In this document: positions 1-10,541 of the stretch, in pieces | Position numbering within the stretch: the first letter of the stretch is position 1 | Layout of the letters: every line of letters starts with the position of its first letter | Source: Phreatobacter sp. | GTDB lineage: Bacteria > Pseudomonadota > Alphaproteobacteria > Rhizobiales > Phreatobacteraceae | Assembly: GCF_030691135.1 (NCBI RefSeq) | Contig: NZ_JAUYFA010000039.1 | Coordinates: 62,001 to 126,000 of the forward strand | Direction: 5' to 3' | Length of the DNA stretch: 64,000 nt | Program-made: the position numbers and the translations under genes | Notes under the pieces: model-generated | What the model was told of the DNA's origin: nothing | Database searches by the model: none | Seen by the model: only the letters and a program-made list of their open reading frames with translations

Positions 1-146
1 CGGATCAGGAAGGCGGCGCCGGCCATGCGCTGGGCGATGGATTCGTCGGAGCGGTCGACGAGGAACGAGCGGACGCGCGCGGTGATCCCGGCGGGCGACA
101 GCAGCGTCTTGGCGCCGCGCCCCATCTGCGCTTCTTCCGAACCCAT
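1..146 (-). CDS. N-terminal fragment of a polysaccharide flippase-like membrane protein
   Basis: Only the first 48 or so codons are inside the window; the gene runs off the left edge. The visible peptide ends in ...SIAQRMAGAAFLI, which resembles the start of the first membrane segment of oligosaccharide flippase (MATE/Wzx-like) proteins of rhizobia. That is family recall from a short stretch and not a full domain match. There are two in-frame ATGs, at 146 and at 125. The second has a GGAAGAAG ribosome-binding-like sequence about 5 nt before it, so the true start may be 125. It lies downstream of the parvulin gene on the same strand but is separated by 176 bp. Confidence 0.45.
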   Translation of the reverse strand, partial: MGSEEAQMGRGAKTLLSPAGITARVRSFLVDRSDESIAQRMAGAAFLI

Positions 147-322
147 CACCGACAAGGCGGATGTCCCTGATGACGTGTCGGCACGATGATCCGATCACGG
201 TCTTCGAGGCATAAGGGATCGGCGCTTAAGAAACGGTTCGACCGGCGCCACCGCTAGCAATGGCGGACGAAAAAGGCCGGCCACGGTGCGGCCGGCCTGT
301 TCGCATCATGCGCGGAGGACGA

Positions 323-1240
323 TCAGGGACGCGGCGTCGCCGGCACGCCGGGGACCGCGGGCCGCGTCGGCGCGGGGACGAAACGCTCGACCTGCGCTTC
401 CGACCTCAGGCGCTGGACGAGATCAGCCTGCACGCGGCGGGTCAGGAAGTCCTCGATCTGGCCGCGCACCTGCTCGAAATTCGGGATCGGCCGCTGGCGG
501 CGCTCCTCGACCTTGATGATGTGCCAGCCGAACTGCGACTTGACCGGCGCCGCGGACAGCTGGCCGGCCTGCATGGCGAAGGCGGCGTCGGCGAATTCCG
601 GCACCATCTGGCCTTTGGTGAAGAAGCCGAGGTCACCGCCGTTGCGCGCGCCGCCCGGGTCCTTCGACTTTTCCTTGGCGATCGCCTCGAAATCGCCGCC
701 GCCGCGAATCTGGGCGATCAGCGCCTTGGCCTCCTCCTCGGTCTCCACCAGGATATGGCGGGCGCGGACCTCTTCCTCGGGCGTGATGCGGGCGCGCTGC
801 TCGTCATAGATCTTGCGCATCTCCTCTTCCGTGACGCGGGCGCGCGTCTCGGTGTTGAGCAGGCTCTCGACCAGCAGCTTGTTGCGGTAATAGGTCATCT
901 TCCGCGCAAAATCCTGGCTATCCTGGACGTTGCGCTGCTCGGCCGCCTTGGCGGCGAGGGTCAAATCGATCACGAAGCTGAGAAGATAATCGCGCTTCTG
1001 CTCGGGATTCATCTGGGCGGTCGTCTGCCCGCCGATATCCTCCTCGGCCGCATCGAGATCGGCCTGGCGGATCTCGACGCCCTGGACGCGGGCGAGAACG
1101 CCGTCGGCGGGCGTCTGCAGCGCCGGCGGTGTCGCCGGCTGGGCCGGAGCGGGCGTGGTGGCCGGCGGCGTCTGGGCGGCCAGCGGTCCGGCGAGCGCCG
1201 CGGTCATGGCGGCGATGGACAGGAGCATGCGGACGGTCAT
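323..1240 (-). CDS. Periplasmic parvulin-type peptidyl-prolyl cis-trans isomerase
   Basis: A 305-residue protein. It starts at the ATG at 1240, because a typical cleavable signal peptide follows directly (MTVRMLLSIAAMTAALAGPLAAQ, cut likely after the AAQ region). A Pro/Ala-rich linker (about 24-45) leads to a SurA/PrsA-like helical N-domain. The parvulin (rotamase) core spans about residues 159-247, with the conserved RHILV, GGDLGFF, F-A-MQAG and FGWHIIKV segments. The family catalyses prolyl isomerisation and acts as a chaperone for exported proteins in the periplasm. The C-terminus is again Pro-rich. It is divergent from secA with a 378-bp gap, a neighbourhood I recall from other Rhizobiales and consistent with a role in handling exported proteins. 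Longer upstream start codons exist but would bury the signal peptide. Confidence 0.88.
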   Translation of the reverse strand: MTVRMLLSIAAMTAALAGPLAAQTPPATTPAPAQPATPPALQTPADGVLARVQGVEIRQADLDAAEEDIGGQTTAQMNPEQKRDYLLSFVIDLTLAAKAAEQRNVQDSQDFARKMTYYRNKLLVESLLNTETRARVTEEEMRKIYDEQRARITPEEEVRARHILVETEEEAKALIAQIRGGGDFEAIAKEKSKDPGGARNGGDLGFFTKGQMVPEFADAAFAMQAGQLSAAPVKSQFGWHIIKVEERRQRPIPNFEQVRGQIEDFLTRRVQADLVQRLRSEAQVERFVPAPTRPAVPGVPATPRP

Positions 1241-1618
1241 GGCAGGATCGAGCCTTTTGTCACGGGAATGCGTGCTTGACGGGCACGTGTGGCGCTTTGC
1301 AGGACGGCGGTGCGACGGCACCGGGCGGTAGACGCGTGCACAACTCCTGACGGGTCCCGCCTGTTGTCGCAGCAATGCCCGTTTCGGCTTGAATTGACAA
1401 CCCTTGGTACCGTCCATATCTGTCGCCAGTTGCCGGCCCGCTGCGGAATTCCGCGCGTCCGTCGACCATATCCCACCGGGATCAGAGGATGGGGCGCACG
1501 GGGCGCTCCGCCCCCCCGCCTAGTGGGGCTGAAGGACTGGCGTGAACCATCGGAACGGTTGGTGCGACCAACGGTTTCGATGTCTCTCTCCTCCCCCGCC
1601 CCAAGTGAAGGAACGCAC
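1241..1618. other. Divergent intergenic region between the parvulin gene and secA
   Basis: This 378-bp stretch has no credible gene. It should hold the promoters of two divergent genes, but I cannot assign a -35/-10 pair with confidence. Its one clear structure is the long imperfect inverted repeat at 1548-1582, described separately. Confidence 0.5.
1548..1582 (+). promoter_or_regulatory. Long imperfect hairpin in the secA leader
   Basis: Two 16-nt arms (1548-1563 and 1567-1582) match as an inverted repeat at 14 of 16 positions around a GCG loop; the core is GTTGGT-GCG-ACCAAC. A pyrimidine run (TCTCTCTCC) follows, then the secA ribosome-binding site. The hairpin lies 36 bp before the secA ATG, so it could be an RNA structure in the leader or a protein-binding palindrome. 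It is too far from a U-run of the classic kind to call it a terminator. Confidence 0.5.
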
Positions 1619-4411
<2,793 letters not shown>

Positions 4412-4418
4412 GACGGGA

Positions 4419-4440
4419 GGGCGCCGTCCGCGGCGCTCTT
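4419..4440 (+). terminator. Possible secA terminator hairpin
   Basis: An 8-bp stem (GGGCGCCG/CGGCGCTC, one G-U pair) with a TCCG loop sits 7 bp after the secA stop and is followed by only two T residues and then C. It may act as a weak intrinsic terminator or as a 3' stabilising hairpin. Confidence 0.35.
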
Positions 4441-4530
4441 CTCCCGGGGCGACCGGCCTGAAAGCCGCCTTGCGGCACGACGGACGCCTTGACCGAAATG
4501 GCGGCACGCCCTAAAAGCGCGCTCGCGGGC

Positions 4531-4606
4531 GGGGCTGTAGCTCAGATGGGAGAGCGCTGCAATCGCACTGCAGAGGTCGGGGGTTCGAATCCCCCTAGCT
4601 CCACCA
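4531..4606 (+). tRNA. tRNA-Ala (anticodon CGC)
   Basis: A 76-nt cloverleaf including an encoded CCA end. The acceptor stem is GGGGCUG paired with UAGCUCC and contains the G3-U70 wobble pair, the identity element read by alanyl-tRNA synthetase. The anticodon stem is CUGCA/UGCAG with loop AUCGCAC, giving anticodon CGC (reads GCG). The T arm is GGGGG-UUCGAAU-CCCCC. It lies alone between secA and the DUF2177 gene. Confidence 0.97.
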
Positions 4607-4749
4607 GCCCGCTTTGTGAACGTCCTTGACGCCCTTCCCGAGCCCACCGGGCCGCGTTCCGGCGACCATCGCACCTCCCGCCGCGCCGCAGCATGAACCG
4701 GAAGGCGCCTGCCGTTCGTATCCCTTCATATTCATCGGGGATTTGAACC

Positions 4750-5163
4750 ATGACGTTCCTTTCGGGCTATGTCGCCGCGCTGATCGTCTTCGGCATCCTC
4801 GACGCCATCTGGCTGTCGATCATGGCGCGGGTGCTCTACCGCCCGACGCTCGGCAGCCTGCTCCTCGACAACATGCGCTGGGCGCCGGCCGTCATCTTCT
4901 ATTTCCTCTTTCCCCTCGGCGTGGTGCATTTCGCCGTCATGCCGGCCTATGCCGCGGGGTCGCTGACCATGGCGCTCGTCAACGGCGCCTTCATCGGGCT
5001 CCTGGCCTACGCGACCTATGACCTGACGAACTATGCCACGCTGCGCGTCTGGACCCTGACCATGACCGTGGTGGACATCGCCTACGGGACGGTCGCCATC
5101 GCCCTCGTGTCGGGTGGAGCCTACGGAGCGCTGCGGATGCTGGCCTCGGCCGGCTGGCTGTAG
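4750..5163 (+). CDS. DUF2177 family inner-membrane protein
   Basis: A 137-residue, very hydrophobic protein with about four membrane spans. The N-terminal pattern FGILDAIWLSIMAR and the later YDLTNYATLRVW and DIAYGT segments match the DUF2177 family as I know it. The function of this family is not established. The ATG follows GGGGATTTGAACC, an acceptable ribosome-binding site. It is convergent with the CFA-synthase-like gene (21 bp between stops). In other alphaproteobacteria DUF2177 genes are often found near the DUF1295/CFA/FAD-oxidoreductase genes, so it may share their membrane-lipid role; here it has its own orientation and lies outside the two ECF operons. Confidence 0.8.
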   Translation: MTFLSGYVAALIVFGILDAIWLSIMARVLYRPTLGSLLLDNMRWAPAVIFYFLFPLGVVHFAVMPAYAAGSLTMALVNGAFIGLLAYATYDLTNYATLRVWTLTMTVVDIAYGTVAIALVSGGAYGALRMLASAGWL

Positions 5164-5184
5164 ACGCCAGCTTCAGCGAACCGA

Positions 5185-6210
5185 CTAGCGAACCGGCTTC
5201 AGACGGTAGTGGCTGACGCCCCAGCTGGCGCCGCCGGCATGGCCGAACAGTCCGCTGGTGGCGAGGAAGAACAGCCGCCAGCGCCGGCGCCACAACGCCA
5301 GCTGCGCCGGCCCGTAGACGGAGCTGAGGACGGGGTCGACCTCGTCGATCCGCGCGTCGAACAGGGCGAGCCAGTCATCGGCCGTGCGGCGGTAGTGCTC
5401 GCCGCTCCAGCGCCATTCCTCCTCGACGGTGAAGAGATCGCCGAACTGGCGGATCAGACCGTGGCCCGGCATCAGCCCGCCGGTGAAGAAATGTTGGGCG
5501 ATCCAGTCGGTCTTGTCCGCCGCGTCGAAGCGGTAGGATCCCGTCCGGTGGGTGAAGACGTGGATGAAGAGGCGCCCGTCCGGCTCCAGCCAGGAGGCTG
5601 CGCGCGTCAGGAGTTCGCGCCAATTGGCCATGTGCTCGAACATCTCCACCGAGACGATGCGGTCGAAGCGCCCCTCGGCTGAGAAGACGTTCATGTCGGC
5701 GGTCACGACGGTGAGATTGGCGATCCCCTGCCGGGCGGCCTCGGCCTCGATGAACTGGCGCTGGCCGTTGGAATTCGACACCGCGGTGATCGTCGCACCG
5801 GGAAAGCGGCGAGCCATGGCGAGCGACAGGGATCCCCAGCCGCAGCCCAGCTCGAGGATGCGCTGGCCGTCGGCGAGGCCGGCATGGTCGATGGTCAGGT
5901 CGAGCGCCCGCGTCTCCGCCTCGGCCAGGGTCGTCTGCGGCCCGTCATAGAAGCAGGACGAATACTTTCGCTGCGGGCCGAGCACCCTGACGAAAAAGTC
6001 GGCCGGCAGCTCGTAATGCTGCTCGTTGGCGGCATCCGTATGCATCGCCACGGGGAAATCGGCCATCGCCGCGGCGAAGGCCGCCTCGTCGGACGCGCTG
6101 TGGCCGGCAAGCCGGTTATCCGTCCGGCCGACGAGCCAGGCGATGGCGGCGCGGGTGAGGGCATCGGGAACGGGGGTCCGTTCCCCCCAGGCAATCAGGG
6201 CAGCGATCAC
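5185..6210 (-). CDS. Cyclopropane-fatty-acyl-phospholipid synthase family methyltransferase
   Basis: A 341-residue SAM-dependent methyltransferase of the CFA synthase family (COG2230), which modifies unsaturated acyl chains in membrane phospholipids. The SAM-binding motif ILELGCGWG lies at residues 118-126. Family signatures HYELPADFF (about 65-73) and KYSSCFYDGP (about 82-91) are present, as is VSVEMFEHM. It starts at GTG 6210, 4 nt after the stop of the DUF1295 gene, so it is the last gene of the sigma-chrR-DUF1295-cfa operon. Given the ECF context it may be the methylating enzyme of a stress-induced lipid pathway (for example furan fatty acids) rather than a true cyclopropane synthase; sequence reading cannot separate these. 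Confidence 0.85.
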   Translation of the reverse strand: MIAALIAWGERTPVPDALTRAAIAWLVGRTDNRLAGHSASDEAAFAAAMADFPVAMHTDAANEQHYELPADFFVRVLGPQRKYSSCFYDGPQTTLAEAETRALDLTIDHAGLADGQRILELGCGWGSLSLAMARRFPGATITAVSNSNGQRQFIEAEAARQGIANLTVVTADMNVFSAEGRFDRIVSVEMFEHMANWRELLTRAASWLEPDGRLFIHVFTHRTGSYRFDAADKTDWIAQHFFTGGLMPGHGLIRQFGDLFTVEEEWRWSGEHYRRTADDWLALFDARIDEVDPVLSSVYGPAQLALWRRRWRLFFLATSGLFGHAGGASWGVSHYRLKPVR

Positions 6211-6214
6211 GGTG

Positions 6215-7024
6215 TCAGGCTCCGGTCCGGCCGGGCGGCCAGGGAATGAAGGCGCTGGTCCGCGCCTGATAGGCGGCGAAGACTGCCCCGTGCTTGCGCA
6301 ACATGTGGTCCTCGAGGGGCGGGATGCCGGAGATGCGGGTCAGCAGCAGCGTCATGAAGGCCGGCGCAAGCAGGGCGAACCAGCCGAAGGGATAGCCGCT
6401 CCAGGCGAGGGCCATGACCGCAAAGGAGGCCCAGAGCACGCATTCGAAGAAATAGTTGGGATGGCGGGAATAGCGCCACAGACCGACGTCGCAGATGGGG
6501 CCACGCTTGGCCTTGTCGGCGACGAAGGCGGCGAGCTGGCGGTCAGCGATGGCACCGCCGGCCCAGCCCGCGATGAAGACGAGAAAGCCGAGCATGTCCT
6601 GCCAGCCGAGCGGCTCGGGCCGATGGGCGGCGAGCACGATGCCGAGGGCGAGCGGCACGCTGGCCGCCGCCTGGATCTGCAGGAAGCGGAACATCTGCCA
6701 GGACGCATCCGCGCCCCAGTCCTGCCGCAGCTTGGCATAGCGCGCGTCGTCGGTGATGCCACGGGTACGGCCAGCGATATGCAGCCCGAGCCGCAGCGCC
6801 CAGGCGAGCGCCATGGCGGCGACGACGAGGCGCCGCTCAAGCGGCCCCTGGCCGAACGGCAGGAGAGCGGCGGCGACGGCGGTGGCGCCGACGCCGAAGG
6901 TCCAGGTGACGTCGATCCAGCCGGAATTGCCCGTCCGCTTCTCGATGAGCCAGGCCACCGCCATGATGATGCTCATGGCGGCGACGATGAAGACCAGGGC
7001 CGCGAGGAAGCTCAGGACTGTCAC
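6215..7024 (-). CDS. DUF1295 family membrane protein (steroid 5-alpha-reductase-like fold)
   Basis: A 269-residue polytopic membrane protein with about six or seven spans. The late motif RHPNYFFEC...W is the conserved RHPNY signature shared by DUF1295 and 5-alpha-reductase/isoprenylcysteine methyltransferase-like proteins. I chose the GTG at 7024 because it overlaps the chrR stop codon in a GTGA junction, which signals translational coupling. An upstream in-frame extension would run far into chrR. It sits between chrR and the CFA-synthase-like gene. Homologues accompany the same partners in other proteobacteria, and a role in unusual fatty-acid formation is inferred from that association only. 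Confidence 0.82.
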   Translation of the reverse strand: MTVLSFLAALVFIVAAMSIIMAVAWLIEKRTGNSGWIDVTWTFGVGATAVAAALLPFGQGPLERRLVVAAMALAWALRLGLHIAGRTRGITDDARYAKLRQDWGADASWQMFRFLQIQAAASVPLALGIVLAAHRPEPLGWQDMLGFLVFIAGWAGGAIADRQLAAFVADKAKRGPICDVGLWRYSRHPNYFFECVLWASFAVMALAWSGYPFGWFALLAPAFMTLLLTRISGIPPLEDHMLRKHGAVFAAYQARTSAFIPWPPGRTGA

Positions 7025-7653
7025 AGGCGGACGAAAGGTTGCAGCAGACGGCCGACAATGCCTTCGAAGCGGACATTGCCGGTCAGCGCCACGATGCAGG
7101 TGCAACCCTCGATCGGGTCCACCATCGGCGTATGGGCGTGGCGATCGTCGGCCTCGTCGAAATCGCCCGCGGCATAGCGACCGTACTCATGCTGGTAGGC
7201 ACCGGCGACGATGGTCGTCCATTCGGCGCCCGTATGACGGTGCGCCGGAAGCCGTGTACCAGGCTGGGCGCGCAGCATGAACACCCGAGCGTCGGAGCCC
7301 GGCACGTCGACGCGCCGCAGCGCGACGCCGCGGCCGACGCTCTTCCAGCGACCGAGCGTGTAGGGCGCGATCACATGGAGCCCGGCAGCATCCGGCGGCG
7401 CGACGGGCCGCGGCGGCAGCTCGATGTTCCGGTGCGGCAGCGCCACCGACAGCGTCCGCGCATCGGCTGCCATCGGCTCCGGCTCGATCGTGTCGAGAAG
7501 GGCGCCGCTGAGCGCCTCGATCTCGGCGAGGTCGCGGCGGGACTCGAGATTGACCTCGACATGGGCGGCGACGACGAGGGCGAGACCCTCGTCGAGGCGA
7601 CCGGCGGCAAAGGCTGCCAGCGTTTCTTGGGACGGACGATGGGACGCGCTCAT
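7021..7653 (-). CDS. chrR: ChrR-like cupin anti-sigma factor
   Basis: A 210-residue protein with the ChrR two-domain layout: an N-terminal anti-sigma domain (about 1-85) and a C-terminal cupin (about 95-195). Cupin metal ligands are visible as H138, H140 and E144 (PAHRHTGAEW), with a further His at 172 or 174. In the Rhodobacter protein the N-terminal zinc is held by H6, H31, C35 and C38. Here H5 and H31 are present, but positions 35 and 38 are Asn and Ser, so the usual Cys pair is missing. The known family role is to hold the ECF sigma factor inactive until singlet oxygen or organic peroxide stress releases it. Its start overlaps the sigma-factor stop by 4 bp (ATGA). Confidence 0.85.
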   Translation of the reverse strand: MSASHRPSQETLAAFAAGRLDEGLALVVAAHVEVNLESRRDLAEIEALSGALLDTIEPEPMAADARTLSVALPHRNIELPPRPVAPPDAAGLHVIAPYTLGRWKSVGRGVALRRVDVPGSDARVFMLRAQPGTRLPAHRHTGAEWTTIVAGAYQHEYGRYAAGDFDEADDRHAHTPMVDPIEGCTCIVALTGNVRFEGIVGRLLQPFVRL

Positions 7654-8189
7654 CGAAGATCCTCCAGGGAGCCGCGCATGCGCGCCATGGCGAGGCGCAG
7701 GCGCGACTTGACGGTGCCAAGTGGGATGGACAGGCGTTTGGCCACGTCCTGGTGACTGAGACCTTCCATGAAAGCCAAATGGACGACTCGCAATTGATCA
7801 GGGGACAGGGAGGTGAGAGCGGCTCTCACACGGGAGTCGCGTTCGCTCCCGTCGAGGACCTGGTCTGGCTGCTCCGGCTCTTCGCCCTGAAGAATGTCGA
7901 ACACATCCGGCAGACGGGACCGCTTTTCACGGCGGGCCGCGTCGATCCTGAGATTGCGGGCGATCGCCGCGATCCAGGTCGAGGCCCCCGCACGTGCGGG
8001 ATCGAACAGCGACGCCTTGCGCCAGACCATCAGCAACGTTTCCTGCGCCAGTTCCTCGGCGAGGTCCGCCGGGGTGCCTTGGCGCATCAGCAGGCCTTTC
8101 ACCCGCGGCGCGAAATGGTCGAAAAGTTTGACGAACGCTTGCCTGTCGGACGATTGGGCAATCGACTGGATCAGGGCATTTGCATCCAT
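7650..8189 (-). CDS. rpoE: ECF RNA polymerase sigma factor, RpoE/ECF11 type
   Basis: A 179-residue group IV sigma factor. Region 2 begins with FVKLFDHFAPRVKGLLMR, and region 4 carries the helix-turn-helix ending GLSHQDVAKRLSIPLGTVKSRLRLAMARM. The start at 8189 (MDANALIQ) gives the usual length of this group; the ribosome-binding site is poor. An upstream in-frame ATG at 8240 is possible, and those at 8265-8270 would fall at the predicted transcription start. It overlaps chrR by 4 bp. A promoter matching the RpoE consensus lies upstream, so the operon is probably autoregulated. The downstream DUF1295 and CFA-like genes and the divergent FAD/DUF1365 genes would be its main local targets. Confidence 0.9.
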   Translation of the reverse strand: MDANALIQSIAQSSDRQAFVKLFDHFAPRVKGLLMRQGTPADLAEELAQETLLMVWRKASLFDPARAGASTWIAAIARNLRIDAARREKRSRLPDVFDILQGEEPEQPDQVLDGSERDSRVRAALTSLSPDQLRVVHLAFMEGLSHQDVAKRLSIPLGTVKSRLRLAMARMRGSLEDLR

Positions 8190-8275
8190 CAGGGCGGCAC
8201 CGGCACGTCTGCGCGGCCCGCAGGGAGGCGGGGCCGACATTTCAGAATGTATCGCAAGAGCAACCATCATGTCGC

Positions 8276-8305
8276 CCTTTACGCCGGTCCTGCGGCACTG
8301 GATCA
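8276..8305 (-). promoter_or_regulatory. ECF-type promoter of the sigma-chrR operon
   Basis: On the minus strand TGATCC (8305-8300) is followed after exactly 18 nt by TAAAGG (8281-8276). This fits the Rhodobacter RpoE promoter pattern (TGATCC, 18-nt spacer, TA-rich -10). The predicted transcript starts near 8269 and leaves about 80 nt before the sigma-factor ATG. Confidence 0.75.
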
Positions 8306-8345
8306 GTTGCAGCGGCACCTGGAAAAGCGGAGGCTCGAATGGCGC

Positions 8346-8375
8346 TGAACCGTCGAGCCCGAGCCAGCGTAAAGC
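8346..8375 (+). promoter_or_regulatory. ECF-type promoter of the FAD oxidoreductase-DUF1365 operon
   Basis: TGAACC (8346-8351), an 18-nt spacer and TAAAGC (8370-8375) lie 33 bp before the ATG at 8408. The hexamers and spacing nearly duplicate the divergent promoter 40 bp away, which argues that both operons are read by the same ECF sigma factor. Confidence 0.7.
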
Positions 8376-8407
8376 ACCCATACGAGAAACGAAGTCAAGG
8401 AACCGGC

Positions 8408-9760
8408 ATGCAAGAGGGTGGTCAACGGCGGCAACGGATCGCTGTGGTGGGGAGTGGCGTTTCCGGTCTGTCGGCGGCATGGCTCCTGGCGCAGGCACAT
8501 GATGTCACCCTTTACGAGAAGGACGACAGGCTCGGCGGCCACGCCCATACCGTCACGGTCCCTGGCGCCCGGGGCCAGGATGTGGCGGTCGATACCGGGT
8601 TCATCGTCTTCAACGAGGCGACCTATCCCAATTTCTGCGCCCTGCTCGAGCATCTCGACGTGCCCTCGCTCGCGACCGAGATGTCCTTCGCCGTCTCGCT
8701 CGACGGCGGCCGCCTGGAATATGCCGGGACGGGCCTCGCCGGCCTGTTCGCCCAGCGCCGCAACATCGTCAGCCCTCGCTTCTGGTCGATGCTGCAGGAT
8801 CTGCTGCGGTTCTATCGCAGCGCGACGCGCGACGCGGCCGAACTGGAGAACGATCCCATCTCGCTCGGCGACTACCTGAAGGCGGGTCGCTACGGCCAGG
8901 CCTTCCGCGACGACCATCTGCTCCCCATGGCGGGGGCCATCTGGTCGGCCCCCTGCGCCGAGATCCTGTCCTATCCCGCCAGCGCCTTCATCCGCTTCCA
9001 CGACAACCACGGCCTGCTGAAGCTTTCCGGGCGACCGGCCTGGCGCACGGTGACGGGCGGCAGCCGCGCCTATGTCGCCAAGCTGCTCGCCGACTTCCCC
9101 GGGGAGATCTGCCAGAACCAGCCGATCGGCCGCATCCGGCGCACCGCCGAGGGCGTCATCCTCGACGGCGAGGCCGGCTGGTCCCGCCCCTTCGACCAGG
9201 TGGTGGTGGCGACCCATGCGAAAGAGGCGCTCGCCATGCTGGCGGACCCGACGGCAGAGGAGCGCGCGCTGCTCGGCGCCTTCCGCTACAGCCGCAACCT
9301 CGCCGTGCTCCACACCGACGAGGCGCTGATGCCCCGCCGCCGCGCCGCCTGGTCGAGCTGGAACCACATCGGCGACAGGCGCGTGCCGGACGAGCCCTGC
9401 GCGGTGACCTACTGGATGAACCGGCTGCAGCACCTGCCGATGGACAAGCAGTTCTTCGTCACCCTCAACCCGCCGCGCCCGCCGCGCGAGGAGACCGTGC
9501 TGCGCACCGACGTCTACGAGCATCCGCTCTTCGACAATGCCGCCATCGCGGCGCAGTCGCGCCTTTGGTCGCTGCAGGGACAGCGCCACACCTGGTATTG
9601 CGGCGCCCATTTCGGCGCCGGCTTCCACGAGGACGGCCTGCAGGCGGGCCTCGCCGTCGCGGAAGAGGCCGGCGGGGTGCGCCGGCCCTGGACGGTGCCC
9701 GACGATTCCGGACGGATCGTGCGCCACGCCCCGGCCCGGCCCATGACGGAGGTGGCGTGA
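8408..9760 (+). CDS. FAD-dependent oxidoreductase (COG2907-type, candidate fatty-acid desaturase)
   Basis: A 450-residue flavoprotein. The N-terminal Rossmann motif is VVGSGVSGLSAAWLL, followed by the acidic ribose-binding end of strand 2 (LYEKDDRLGGHAHT). The C-terminal FAD segment includes TWYCGAHFGAGFHEDGLQAGL. The start at 8408 has AAGGAA 6 nt upstream. Proteins of this type belong to the amine-oxidase-like NAD/FAD group. A relative in the Rhodobacter RpoE regulon (UfaD) is reported to desaturate methylated acyl chains in furan fatty acid synthesis; whether this protein is an orthologue is my inference from family and context. It is coupled to the DUF1365 gene by a GTGA overlap. Confidence 0.83.
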   Translation: MQEGGQRRQRIAVVGSGVSGLSAAWLLAQAHDVTLYEKDDRLGGHAHTVTVPGARGQDVAVDTGFIVFNEATYPNFCALLEHLDVPSLATEMSFAVSLDGGRLEYAGTGLAGLFAQRRNIVSPRFWSMLQDLLRFYRSATRDAAELENDPISLGDYLKAGRYGQAFRDDHLLPMAGAIWSAPCAEILSYPASAFIRFHDNHGLLKLSGRPAWRTVTGGSRAYVAKLLADFPGEICQNQPIGRIRRTAEGVILDGEAGWSRPFDQVVVATHAKEALAMLADPTAEERALLGAFRYSRNLAVLHTDEALMPRRRAAWSSWNHIGDRRVPDEPCAVTYWMNRLQHLPMDKQFFVTLNPPRPPREETVLRTDVYEHPLFDNAAIAAQSRLWSLQGQRHTWYCGAHFGAGFHEDGLQAGLAVAEEAGGVRRPWTVPDDSGRIVRHAPARPMTEVA

Positions 9761-10536
9761 ACGCGCCCGCCTCCGCGCTCTATGTGGGGCGGGTGGACCA
9801 TAACCGCGTCCGCCCGCGCGCCCATGCCCTGGCCTACCGCGTCTTCTGGATGCTCCTCGACCTCGACGAACTCGAAGACCTCGGCAAGTCCCTGCGCGTC
9901 TTCTCCTGCGACCGCGCCAATATCTTCTCCTTCCGCACCGCCGACTATGGCGACCGCTCGGGCGCCCCCCTGCGCCCGCAGGTCGAGGCGCGTCTGGCCG
10001 AGGCGGGGATCGTGACGGATGGCGGGCCGATCAGGCTTCTGACCATGCCGCGGATCCTCGGCTACGGCTTCAACCCGATCAGCGTCTTCTTCTGCTACCG
10101 GCCCGACGGCACACTCGCCGCCTCGCTCTATGAAGTTCACAACACGTTCGGCGAAATTCATTCCTACGTGGCGGCGGCGGAAGGCGCGGCGCGGCCCATC
10201 GTCCAGGACAGCGACAAGGCCTTCCACGTCTCGCCCTTCCTGACGCTCGGCCTCGACTACCGCTTTCGCCTCGTGCCGCCCGACGAAAAGGTCGCCCTGC
10301 ACATCGCCGTCAGCGACGGCGAGGGACCGATGCTCTTCGCCTCGCTCGCCGGCGACCGGCGGCCGCTGACCGACCGCAACCTGATGCAGTTGCTCGTGAC
10401 CCATCCACTGCTGACCCTGAAGGTCACGGCGGCCATCCACTGGCACGCCCTTCTGCTCCTGGCCAAGCGCATCAAGCTGGTCCGCCACCCGGGACCACCG
10501 CCCGGCGACGTGACCATCGGACGGCAGTCGGGCTGA
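9757..10536 (+). CDS. DUF1365 family protein
   Basis: A 259-residue protein starting at GTG 9757, which overlaps the preceding stop by 4 bp and has ACGGAGGTGGC as ribosome-binding site. Family-typical segments are YVGRVDHNRVRPRAHAL..YRVFW near the start, the central RILGYGFNPISVFFCY, the YEVHNTFGEIHSY region, and a C-terminal segment rich in basic residues. The biochemical function of DUF1365 (COG3496) is not established, but it travels with the COG2907 flavoprotein and CFA-like genes in many proteobacteria. Here it is the second gene of the putative ECF-controlled operon, convergent with the AraC-type gene (5 bp between stops). Confidence 0.85.
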   Translation: MNAPASALYVGRVDHNRVRPRAHALAYRVFWMLLDLDELEDLGKSLRVFSCDRANIFSFRTADYGDRSGAPLRPQVEARLAEAGIVTDGGPIRLLTMPRILGYGFNPISVFFCYRPDGTLAASLYEVHNTFGEIHSYVAAAEGAARPIVQDSDKAFHVSPFLTLGLDYRFRLVPPDEKVALHIAVSDGEGPMLFASLAGDRRPLTDRNLMQLLVTHPLLTLKVTAAIHWHALLLLAKRIKLVRHPGPPPGDVTIGRQSG

Positions 10537-10541
10537 CCCGG

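Noticed and set aside
8240..8270. Upstream ATGs for the ECF sigma factor
   Set aside because: Those at 8265-8270 coincide with the predicted transcription start, and the 8240 one adds a Pro/Arg-rich stretch absent from this family. The start at 8189 gives the normal length, though it lacks a good ribosome-binding site.
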